From Gordionus sp. m RMFG-2023 (taxonomy: Eukaryota; Nematomorpha; Gordioida; Chordodea; Parachordodidae): a stretch of DNA of 64,000 bases. Below, piece after piece: positions 38,001-50,000 of this stretch; within the stretch, counting starts at the first letter, position 1, and each line of letters opens with the position of its first letter. The notes beneath the pieces are model-generated. The model did no database searches. It saw nothing but the letters and a program-made list of their open reading frames with translations, and was not told where the DNA came from. Location of the stretch: assembly GCF_954871325.1 (NCBI RefSeq), contig NC_088775.1:65697561-65761560 (forward strand). Reading direction: 5' to 3'. A program made the translations under genes and the position numbers.

Positions 38001-41000
38001 GATGATAGCTCAACAAATATTTCATTGACGCCGAAGGTTACCATGGCAATTACTCCAATAATATCAATATTAATCACCATGAACATAGATATGAACAAGA
38101 AAAGCTCTCAGCTTAATTATTTAAAATATTTTGTAATATTTCAGATATACCCGGTACTATTGTTTAAATATTTACTAGATATTATATAAAATTTTGCTAG
38201 TGAATGCCTTGTACCCATAAAGGAGTGGCATGTCCTAATTTTCGTTTATTTTATAACGGTTTATAATATTTTTTTTAAATAATTTAAAACAAAGTATTAT
38301 AATAAATAAGAACTAAGAATTATTATATTTTTCTGGACTTATTTTTTTTATGAATATTCATTATCAGATTTATGATATTTTTCTGGAAAATTTATTAACT
38401 TTTGAACTATTTTTATTATTGGATTTGTAATAAAAAACTCTAAAAAATATTATCGGACTTAATAATAAAAAATTCGAAATTGAAGTATGATTTAAATTAT
38501 ATATATTAAATTGAGACGTATAAATTAAATTATATAAATTAAATAGATATTAAGTTGAGGTTGAGATGTGTAAAGTGATGAGGTCAAAATTTTTGATTTC
38601 TTTTTCCTGTTGTCTATTTTGATAATATTATTACTATATAAAATTAATGTGGTAGAATAGATGTGAATTAAAATTATTGTTGGACTTGTTACATAATGTT
38701 AAGTTATATAATTCATTATTAGATTAATAATTGATGATATGTCACATATGGTAAATGATTTGCCTACAATTTTACCTGTTTTATGCCAAAACCCATGAAT
38801 GATTTGCTAGCTTGAATTATATCTGAGCTTTGGTGAATATTATATTTGAACTCCATACCATATGAGGATATTGCAAAGTCTCCTTGTATTTATTTATTGC
38901 TCTTCTTAAGGTTGTTTTAGGAATATTAAATTTAGTAGCTATGATAATGTTGATATTTTATTAATGATTATATCATCAATTGCCAGTTTAATTTGTTATC
39001 ACTTTGCACCAAATATTGTTTTGCGCGAGCTTATGAATGGATGAATTTTGACCAGACAATACTCCCCTGTCTATTATTATCAATCGCCTTTATATATCTA
39101 TTAGATAAAACTTTTAAAGTCTAATTTTTTGTGTAACTAATGCTAAATGCCTAAATATTTATATAAAATATCAGTAATCTAAATTAGTAAATTTTTACCA
39201 AACAAACAAATGTGCAACGTGATTTTTCCAGGAAGAGGTACTAAATTTATGTAAAATATTTTCTTAATGGATTGCTCTATTCAATAAATAAACTTAGGTA
39301 AAGTACATATCATAAATATACACATTTTGACCAATTTTGAGAAAAATCTGTCCGATAGATAAAAAGTTAAAAGATGATGGCCAGTTTTCAAACATGGCCA
39401 TTTATGGCACATTTCCCCTAAGTCTTAAAAAAAATTGATATAAATATGGTTTGGATAAGGATACTTTCAAATATGAAAAACAGTAGATAAAAATAATTGC
39501 AAACCTAAAAAAATTATAAATATATTGTCTGGATAAATAATGTTGCTATATTATTTCCAAATAATATTTAAATGTTTATTTTGTATTATGATTATTTGTT
39601 TATTGGATGATTGATTTTTATTTAACATGAGATGCTTTATGTATTTATATACAAGTTAATGTTGTATTATTCGGCACTTTTAGTATTTTGTATCGGCAAA
39701 TAATTTTTATTTTGGAAATTCGTTATAAAAATATTATCAGTACGATTCAGACTTTGTTAATTTTATTCCAATAAAGAACAGTTACAATTACAAAATATTT
39801 GAAATAATTAAGGGGTATAAAAACTAAAAACCTTAATCGTGTTTTGTTAATAATAATACAAGAGGAACAAGTGGTAGAAAACTTGGAAATATCACGAATG
39901 ATTGGAATTAGAGAATATTTATTATAAACAAGTTTCTAGAAAAACTAGCATTATACAATGAATGATAAATTAGTGTAAAAAGAATTGTAACCTTCATCGT
40001 TAAAATGCAAGAGAAGAAAGGGAGCACAAAGTGAATCCAGTCCTTGCCAGTACACATAATCTGGATGGGACAAAATCCAAGCTTTGAGGATGTTCTTAAA
40101 TTTACGATGGCCTTCGGAAGAGGCTAAGATTTCGTTGTATTGGTGGCATCGTGGTATATCAACTTCGATCTAATAATCGCGATATAATACAAATTATATG
40201 TCAAATTAAGTGCCCCGAATATCAAGATTCTCCTAGTATTTTATAACACTCGCATTTTATAAATTTTCTTAAACACATCTAAATTCGCAATTACTATAGA
40301 TTATAGACATTAAAGAAATTATATTGTTTTTACAGATTTTGTAACTTCAATTCATTTAACATATATATGTGAGAGTTAAATAAAATGGCATAAACAAACC
40401 CGCCTGACGACATTTCGTAACGCGACATTGGTAATTTATCGCTCCAACACTTTATCACGGTCATTAATAACTCGTCACTTTATAATGCAAGAATTTTGAG
40501 TTAGATATTTATATATTCGTATAGATTAGACCTGTACGTCGATAAAAAACATGAAAACTAAAATTATTATTAAACAATTTGGGCTAAATAAAATTTATAA
40601 TAGTTTTATTTATGTATCCTTTATAGTTTTCACCTTTTCGGGTGGTATATTATTCAAATAATCTCTTTTATACAATTTATTTTAAGATATTGGCTTTAAC
40701 TTTATGGGTCCTCTACAATCTGTATAGTTTTTATGCCTTCTCATAGTATGGCCGTGATATTTGTTTTAATGGGTACTACTTTTAAACTTCCTGCTATATC
40801 TGTATTAGTGTTTTATCCTTTTTTTGATACCCCAGCCAACATCCTCATTATTCTCATCTGGACCTTAAACTTAAGTAAGAGCGATTGAAAGAGCACGCTC
40901 ACTGAGAATGTTTGTAGCCGGGTCCATAATATTATCCTGGCTAGAACAGATAGTCTATAAAATTAGATTCTCTTTTTCCGAAACACTTGAACATTATCTA

Positions 41001-44000
41001 ACGGCGAAGATAGATCAGAAAATAAAAAAAGTAACATTATTCTTGTTCTAAATCTTCCATATCGTTTTTCATCTGAATATTGAATGTTTATAAGCTAATT
41101 TTGTATATAATTTTCAATATAAAAATCTCTCTCGTATTCTATTACTTGTTCCATATCTTTATAAGTTCAAGATCGCATGACATAAAATTGAACGGAAGTG
41201 AAACATTTTAAGATAATAATTAACTATATTTAACTTTTAAAACGGTCTAAAAATGGTTCAGTGAATACCTTGAAAAAATATAAAATATGTAGATAATATA
41301 TTAATAACCTGAAGATCAATTACTGGATTTCTATTTATATTTTGCTTGGAAATAAAGATATCGACGTTATTTATCATTTGCGATCAAAGGATTTCACTAA
41401 GAGTAAAGCTAAATTTATGATATTTTTTTGAGATGAGGAAAAATCATATCTTGAAATGATTTTAGGAATTTCAAGATATCTTTGGATAAACTGCATTCAA
41501 ACTTGAATAATTAATGTTCATGATTTATCATTCTATTAATAAGTAGGCTTTTGAGTTTAATTCACCTTATAGCATCATTAAATGCTATACCAAAGTGTTT
41601 AGTTTTAAAGTTTTTTTAATTATTAGATTGACCAAATTTAAAGCGCTCTTAAAGATAAGAATTTTTATCGTTCAGATTAGGGGTGTATCAATACTACTTT
41701 TTAGAGGCCGATCCGATCCGATATTAAATTGATATCGGCTGATTACCAATCCGATATCATATCTAATTTTGTATTCTGTAAAGATACCAATGGTTTTAAT
41801 TTTTATCAGATATAACACAACGGAAGTCGTGCAACGCATTCGCTATTTACAAAATCAAACATTTCTTTTAAGTCTTAACGCGCAATCTCTGATTCTTCTA
41901 ACAATATTTTATATTCTACTTACTGTGATGACGAGATTATGTAATTCATGCCACAAACACAGGTGGTGTTAATATCCACCTAACCACTTCTCCTGCAATT
42001 TGAGTATTCTATCGAATTTTCAAATGCTTATAAATAGAAAATTGTAAATAAACGAATATAAATATGTAGCGGGAAGGATAATTTATAGTTGTATATAGAC
42101 AGATATAAGAAATTACTTTAAAAAGTTGAATCGTAAATAAAGCTAGATACACAACTATATACTTTTTTAAAAAATAATTTCATATTTTTTTTCGCATTGC
42201 AAGGCGACAAACTAAATGAAAGTGATAAAATGTCGGAATGATGTCATATTCGGGGTTTCGCATATTGAGTAGGGGACTACTTCTATTTATTTTTTTTAAA
42301 AGGGAAATATAACCGATCAAACTTCCACACAGAGCCGTACAGACGGGCGGAGCGAGCGAGGCAGCCTTTCCGGGTCACTGAAATTAAATAATTTAAGGGG
42401 CTAACAGATTCTGTAATTTTATTCAATTATTTTTAGAGTCTTGAAAAATAAAATATTTTCTTTGTACTACATGCAAAGCATTATTCTTTTTTTGTAAAAA
42501 ATCCATGTAAGAAATTTGAAAAAAAGGTTTAACATGTCTATTCATATTTATTATGTATAACAAAAAATTTGATTTTTGTAGTTTAAAAAAATTGATTTAT
42601 TTTTAGTTAAAAAATTAGATTTTTATTTTTTTCTATTTATAAATAATCTTTAAAATAATTTTCTATTAGCAAAGAAACAAGGTAATAGGTAAGTAAAAAT
42701 ATATTATAAATTTATTTTTTTAAAAAACGATACTAAATGACTATTTTGATAAATATTTGGTCATTCTCTTGTAAAGATCCAGTTTTTGTAGTTGTAATAG
42801 CTATGAGACACTTTTTGGAAATTCTGATTAGTCTATTTTAAAAAAATATACATCATAGCCTTCATTTAATACATAGACATTCGGGTAGGTACACTTTAAA
42901 TTACTCTAATCTAGAATGAGTTATTATTTTAATTAAGATTTAGATTTGTCTATTAAATGTTTAATTTCATATCTTATATAATAATCCTCAAAAAAAGTCA
43001 ATCAAATTCAAACAATAGTATTCTTTTAAAAAATATATGACCAATGTAATCATCATAGCAATTTTAAACCAATGGTAATTCCCATGTGTTATATTTGAAT
43101 ATTTATTATTGTAAGATATATTTTAGAAGGTCACGTTATATATTTTAAAAGGACGTTATTTGTATATTTTATTATAACTTTCCGACATGTAATATTATAT
43201 TATCGAGGTTAATCAAATTGCATATTATTAAAAGTAAAATTGGATAATTATATAAATGTATATATACAGAAGAATTAAAAATAAAATTCATTATTGTTTT
43301 TTAAACTTTAATCGATTTAATATTTGGCGACGAGGTAAAATGTCGCGCGGTTTTGGGTTTTGGGTCTTCGGTCAAGTTAAATGTTATATAGAATTATAAT
43401 TTTTTTTGTTTAAAAAAAAATAAATATATAAATTGATTTAGCAATTATGGATAAAGATGAATGAGATAAATGGGCTATTGACGACTATAGACACATAAAA
43501 TATCCTCAAAATTTTCTATTGATAGAGGAGCAATTGATTTCATTAGATTAAATCGCGGCCCTACTGAATCCGTAATGTGCTATATAAAAAAATATATATA
43601 TATAAAGGATAGCTCGAAGATGCGAATTTGAAGATAATGCAGAATTAAGAATTCGCGATCAATTAATCGCCGGAACGATACCCAGATACTAAAGACGAAG
43701 ACCAACCGTGAAACTTAAACAAAGTTATAGAATTTATGATAAGGGCACGATGCAGCCTATTTAGATTTCCATGGATTATAGAATTTATGATAAAGGCAAG
43801 ATGCAGCCTATTTAGATTTCCATGGATTATAGAATTTATGCTATAAAGGGCACTATCAAAATGATTGATACAGCCTATTTGGATTTCCGGGGATTATAGA
43901 ATTTGACACAGCTTTGATTCCAGGGATTATAGAATTTGACTTATCGTTATTAACATATGTAGAAATTAACATGATCAACAATATAATGATAATGGTAACG

Positions 44001-47000
44001 TGAATATTGACAAACTATATAGAGTAACCTGGAGTACTCCAATGGTAGTGGTACGTCAGGTGAACTACGATTATGTGGTGAATAATTTTATCAACGTTTG
44101 AAGAATTAATCGCAAATAATAGATCTACAGGGATAACAAACGAAAATGGAATAATTTGATAAAGATGTCGAAAAACTATAATCGCCATCACAATTCTGGA
44201 AAAGGGAAGAAGAAAAAGAAAAAAAAATAATAAACGTACAAAACCGTATTAAAACATCCCGACCAACTACATAAGGGAAGAACCAAAAGTAACCAAATCA
44301 ATAATAACAATTGAACCAAGTCAAAAAGGAAGGCAAACGTGTTATCCAACAAGGGATCTAAAGCCAACAAAAAGATTAATAGATGAACTTGAACTTGGTA
44401 AATAAAAAGATTGGTAGACGATCTTAACTTGGTGGGAAAGCATATATGTTACATTTGAATATTTATTATTGTAAGATATATTTTAAAAGGTTACGTTTTA
44501 TATTTTAAAAGGACGTTATATATTTTAAAAGGACGTTATATATTTTAAAAGGACGTTATATGTATATTATTATATTATAACTTTCCGACATGTAATATTA
44601 TATTATCGAGGTTAATCAAATTGCATATTATTAGAAATTAAATTGGATAATTATATAAATGTATATATACAAATGAATTACAAATAAAATTCATTATCGT
44701 TTTTTAAACTTTAATCGATTTAATACCATGTGATTTGTAATATGGCGAATTTCTTCAATCTATTGCTTGGTTTAGCTGATAGCAATTACAAATTTAAATA
44801 TATAAATGTGATGATGGCACTTTCAGAAATAGTAGTTTATATCAAAGTAAATTTTTAATATTAAAAAATAATTTTTACTTATTTTAGAGTTAGAAAATCA
44901 AACATTTTAGATTGCACAAGAATATTTTGAGAAACATGGATTTCCAAATTGCCTTGGCTCATTAGATGGTAAGCACATAAAAATCAAAAGTCCTGCAAAA
45001 TCTGCCATTTTTTCAATTATAGATCTTTTAAATCTATTGCTTGGTTTAGCTGATAGCAATTACAAATTTATATATATATATGTGATGGTGGCACTTTCAG
45101 AAAGTGTATATCAAAGTAAATTTTTAATATTAATAAATAACTTTTAATTATTTTAGAGTTAGAAAATCAAACATTTTATATTTTGAGAAACGTGAATTTC
45201 CAAACTGCCTTGGCTCATTAGATGGTAAGCACATAAAAATAAATAGTCCTACAAAATTAGATCTTTTAAATCAATTGATATCTTTTAATTTGGTAATTTT
45301 TATGCATAAGTAAATATTTGCATCTCTCTTATCTTTTCGGAAAATTTGGTCTTTCTACATGCATTCCATAGTGGTTTATATTTTCTCATTTCATAATTGT
45401 AGAATATATGTTATTCATAACTTATTATAACATTTTTGATTAAATGTATAACCTTTTTGTTTTACTTATATATAATTTGACTATGATTGAAGTTTACCTC
45501 CTATTATTTGTTAACTTAGAATATCTTTTTATTTTTCTATTGTAATTTAATAACAATGTCTTAAATTTAATTTTATATTTTGTAAATAAGTAATAAATCA
45601 TTTGGAAGGGTGGTGGTTTGTTTAAAATTTAAATTAAGGATAAACATATTTTCAGCATGTTACTTAAATATGTATTCATGAATTTATAAATACTAGGAGC
45701 TAACCAGTAGAATGGTAGGTAAATCAGATATTTCCCCTTCATTTGATGATAATTTTGAAAAATTTTCCCAATAATATAAAATGGCAAAAAAATATATGTA
45801 CATATTAGAATTTAATTTTTATAAACCCCTTACATCAGGCCTATTTTTCTGGATTCAAGAAAAAAATAAATTATTCTGGGTTTTTCAGAGCTTGGGAAAT
45901 ATTTTTCACAATTAATATGGACTTGGACGTAGCTTGAGAAACATTTTTCAAATATTCCTGAAAAATTTTTAATTATAAATATGGGCTAGAAATTGGCCTG
46001 AAGACCTGATCAAAAACCAAGGCCCATGCAAATTTCATATTCTGGTTGTATTTTTAAATGCATTGTGACTTTTTATATATTTATTTCAGTTCTCAGCTAT
46101 CAAAATTATTATGGTCTTTGGTGGGTTTAAGAAAATTTTCCAAAGTGCGTGGACCTCGCTAGGGAATTTTTTAATATTGGGCATAGGTGTAATATTTAAC
46201 ACAGAATATTTATATGGCCCTGGTAAAAGCTAATTTTAATGTATTTTTATTCAAAAAAAGAGTATTCACTCTCAGTCTTAATGGGTTGGCCTTTGTCTGA
46301 AGTAGGGGTGAGCTGGGTTAAAATAGAATAAAAAATAGATATGGTTTTTAGAGATTTACCTAAAAAAATTTGAAAATTACTATGGGTTGGCCAGGCTTGA
46401 GAAAATTTTTTTATAAAATTATTATGGGTTGAGCTGGGTTTGGAAAATATTTTTATAAATTATATTGGGCTGGGTTTGGGGGAAATTTTTCAAAATTATT
46501 ATGATCTTGGATGCTTGAGAATTTTTAATTATTAACAATGGGTCAGACATTGACCTAAAACAAATTTTTTTGCAAGCCTGGGCTCGGCCTGATCAAAAAA
46601 CTAAGGCCCGTGAAGATTTTGATTATTTAAATGTTTTATTTCAGTTCTCAACCAGGGATGTGAACCCGGACCCGAACCCGGAACCCTCCTGGACCCTCGT
46701 ATTTTGGCTGAATCCAGACACGGACCCGGACCCTTTTAAAAAGTGGAGGGTCCAAGGGTTCAGGGTGTTAAATTAATTTTTAAAAAAATAATATGAAATT
46801 TTTATAATTTTATTAATTTTTAAAAAATAATATAAAATTTTTATAATTTTATTAATTTTTAAAAAATAATATAAAATTTTTATAATTTTATTAATTTTTA
46901 AAAAATAATATAAAATTTTTATAATTTTATTAATTTTTAAAAAATAATGTAAAATTTTTATAATTTTATTAATTTTTTTCGTGGAATCTCCCTAAAAAAT

Positions 47001-50000
47001 AGTCACTTTAAAACTATAATTGATAAAGCAAGGGATGTTGTAAAATATTTAAGAACTCCCACAATTGTTAGAATATTAAAATCCATGAAAAGGCAAATGG
47101 CAATTTTAGATTGCACAACACGTTGGTCCTCTATATGTATGATGCTAGAGCGATTATTAAGTTTGAAAGATTTCTGTAATGATTTAATCATAGGAGCATG
47201 TGAAATCATTTTGTCAGAAGATGATTGGAATCAAGTAAAAGAGCTTACTAGTGTGCTGGTTCTTTTAAAAATAACAACATTAAGAGTGCAAGCAGAACAA
47301 TTATGTTTATCGGATTTTTATGGCATATGGTTAAGATGTCGATTAGAGTTAGGGAGATTAACAAGTTCTTTTTCAAATGAAGTATTAGAAAATACGAAAA
47401 TATGAGAGCAACAATATTTACAAAATAGTGTTGTATATGCTTCGATATATTTAGACCCGCGATATCAGGTTTTATTAAGTAGTGAGCAAACAAATGGCTA
47501 TAGACCATCTTGAAGATTTATGGCATACCCAAAACTCTATTATTTACAATATATTGGAGGTTACAACAATATCTACTGGTTGTAGCGATAACAATGATAA
47601 TGATAACGATATTGATGATCTGGAAATTTTACTATTAGATAGAGAAAAAAAATTAAATTATCATCTGATAGAAAGGAGCAAAAAATATCTATTGTATCTT
47701 TAATAGAAAAGTTCTCGGAGGTTATGAATAAATAGAGATGCAAACATTTTAAAATTCTGGAAGGAAAATTCTTCAATATATCCAGAATTATATACCTTGT
47801 CTAGAATCGTCATGGCTGTACCGGCGACACAAGTACAATAATTTATGTATTATAAAAATGACTATATATTTTAGGTAAGCGTAGAACGTGGATTTTCATC
47901 GTTGAAATATATTTTGTCTAATTTACGTGGAAATCTGAAGGATGATATTTTAGAAGATATCACGATTGTGCGTTTGAATAAAATATTTAAAATATAAATT
48001 ATCTCATTTCGAATTATAAATGTGTATATATTGAAGTATAATAAAAAAATGAATGAAAAAAAATCTTATTTTGAGTCATTATTTTTATGTTTCCTCTGAA
48101 CCCGGACCCGAACCTTGGACCCGGGTCCTTTTTAAATTTATTACCGGACCCAAACCCGGACCCTTTTTTTGTCGAAGGGTTCACATCCCTGTTCTCAACT
48201 ACCAAAATTATTATGATCTTTCATTGGGCTTGGAAGAATTTTTTAAAAATATTTTGGCTTTGTACTTTGCCTGGGAATTTTTTTTAATATTTAATATTAG
48301 GTATAAATGATCAGTAATATTTAACAAATAATATGGGCATTATCAAGTAAAAGTTTTAAATTTATTTTTACTCAAACCATAGTATTTAGAACCTGGCCTG
48401 AAGGGGGAGGGGCTAAAAAGAATAAAAATTGGATATTATTTTCAAATAACAGGTAACAACTATCATAAAAGTTAGAGGAAAATCTCATTCCTCATCATTT
48501 TTGACGGGCTATCTACTAGTATACTATATAATATGCTAGTTTCACATCCTTAAAAAATGACACACTAGATTAATATATAAATACTATTTAGTGAATGGAA
48601 TTGTTAAGAGATACCATATAATCTTTAGTTTCATAACCATTAACCAAAGAATTTTCAAAACGGGAAGAAACAAATTTAATTCAGATTCTAAAAAACAAAA
48701 AAGAAGGGTGATGCTATCTTTATTAATTCTCAAAAGGGGTTATTCTAAAACACTTTAAAAATGAAAATGTGACATCATGTGCCAAAAGTCAATGAACATA
48801 TTTGATATTCTTATGCTTATCATAATGATCCTATAGAAGTTGTTGGTTCTTTCTCGCTCTCGTCATGACGATTCCGCAGAAGTCACTGGTTCATATATTT
48901 CTCTCTCATTATGATGATTGCACAGAGGGTGCTGATTCATATTTCTCTCCTGACGATCCCATTAGAAGTTGCTGGTTCATATATTTCTCTCTCAACAATA
49001 GTTCCCCTAAAAATTTTAACACAACCTAGGACATTATGGATGAATTTGTGGATAATTGATAATTTACAAATGTTTTTAGTATGAAAGGGTCCTCAACAAA
49101 TCGAAAATTTTAATTTTAAACTAAACAAAAAAGATTATTTGGCTTCATTCCATATGTGAAAACTTTCCAATATACAATTAGTCTATCATTGTTGGCTAGT
49201 GTACTCGATAAAGAATGTAATATATTGTTTTTGCTGTAAACTTTTTTCAAATTCTTAGAACAAATTTTCAAACAAAGACTATAATGACTGGAAATAGTCC
49301 TCATAGCAAAAATTATCAAATAAGCTTATATAAATTTTGTTTTTTAAGGGACCAACAAATTATTTTGCCTAAGCCACCAAATGTTTCAGCTCAGCTTTGC
49401 TTAAAATTTACAGCAATTCTAAATTTTTTATTCAAAATTTATTTAGCATAAATGTTAAAAAATTTATACATAAAAAGTATTTAATTTGTATTATATATAT
49501 TTTCCTTTCGGTTTACCTATAGAATAGGGTATTTCATTATTTTTTTGATCAGGTTTTAATATTTTATTAATGGATTGGGCATTGTCAAATTTAAAAATAT
49601 TAACCACTTCTGATTAAAAAAAATAAAATTTAGCTAGTTTTTATGAAATATTTTATATTAGATCAGATATCTTACTGATCATAAATATATAAATATAGAT
49701 CCAACTATAGGTAGGGAAATGTAGGCCAGTGGTTCATAAAGAGGAAAAGGATGGAGGCAATATATATTAAACGTTTCCACAATTCAAAAATTACCTTGCA
49801 ACCATGGTCACATAACAGTGTAGTGAAGGTCAGTGGTATGGTCCTAATCAATCTTAAGCTAGCATCGGATTGGTATTTTTCTCATGGACCATAGTCATTG
49901 GTCTTTTAATAATTTCCAGTCTGGGTCATGGTCCAATTCATATATTTTTTTAAGAAATTTTTGTGTATATTTCATTTTATAATACTTTTCTAGAAGAGTT

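Larger units (their letters stand above)
43087..44725 (+). mobile_element. Compact LTR retroelement (TRIM-like), complete with 5-bp target duplication (fossil)
   Basis: The 5' LTR 43087-43322 and 3' LTR 44447-44725 both run TGTTA...TTTAATA. CCATG is duplicated exactly on both sides (43082-43086, 44726-44730). The internal part of about 1.1 kb starts near TTTGGCGACGAGG (primer-site position, common in Gypsy types) and ends with purine-rich GGTGGGAAAG before the 3' LTR. It carries no recognisable pol, so it is non-autonomous. The LTRs are alike except for a short tandem array in the 3' copy, so the insertion is fairly young. Its structure looks whole. Confidence 0.88.
46653..48191 (+). mobile_element. 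hAT transposon, perfect 8-bp target duplication, inside the Helitron-like element
   Basis: The ends are CAGGGATGTGAACCCGGACC and GAAGGGTTCACATCCCTG. The exact flanking duplication is TTCTCAAC (46645-46652, 48192-48199). Subterminal GGACCCGGACCC runs mark both ends. The coding interior at 47085-48000 is a deleted transposase. Confidence 0.93.
45690..48519 (+). mobile_element. Non-autonomous Helitron-like element with tandem interior, 3' end at 48519
   Basis: The right end reads ATTTTTGACGGGCTATCTACTAG followed by T, the layout of a Helitron 3' end (hairpin, about 10 bases, CTAG). The same end, with a perfect hairpin, is at 56520 on the minus strand. The left part near 45717 (GGTAAATCAGATATTTCCC) is shared with that copy. 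The interior has two units of about 570 bp (46000-46570, 46571 to about 48450), rich in 'TTGGGCTGGGCTTG' words. A hAT splits the second unit. The 5' end is not certain. Confidence 0.65.

Noticed and set aside
37862-38189. Overlapping plus and minus ORFs as a host gene
   Set aside because: No homology, no splice context and no coding bias over the surroundings.
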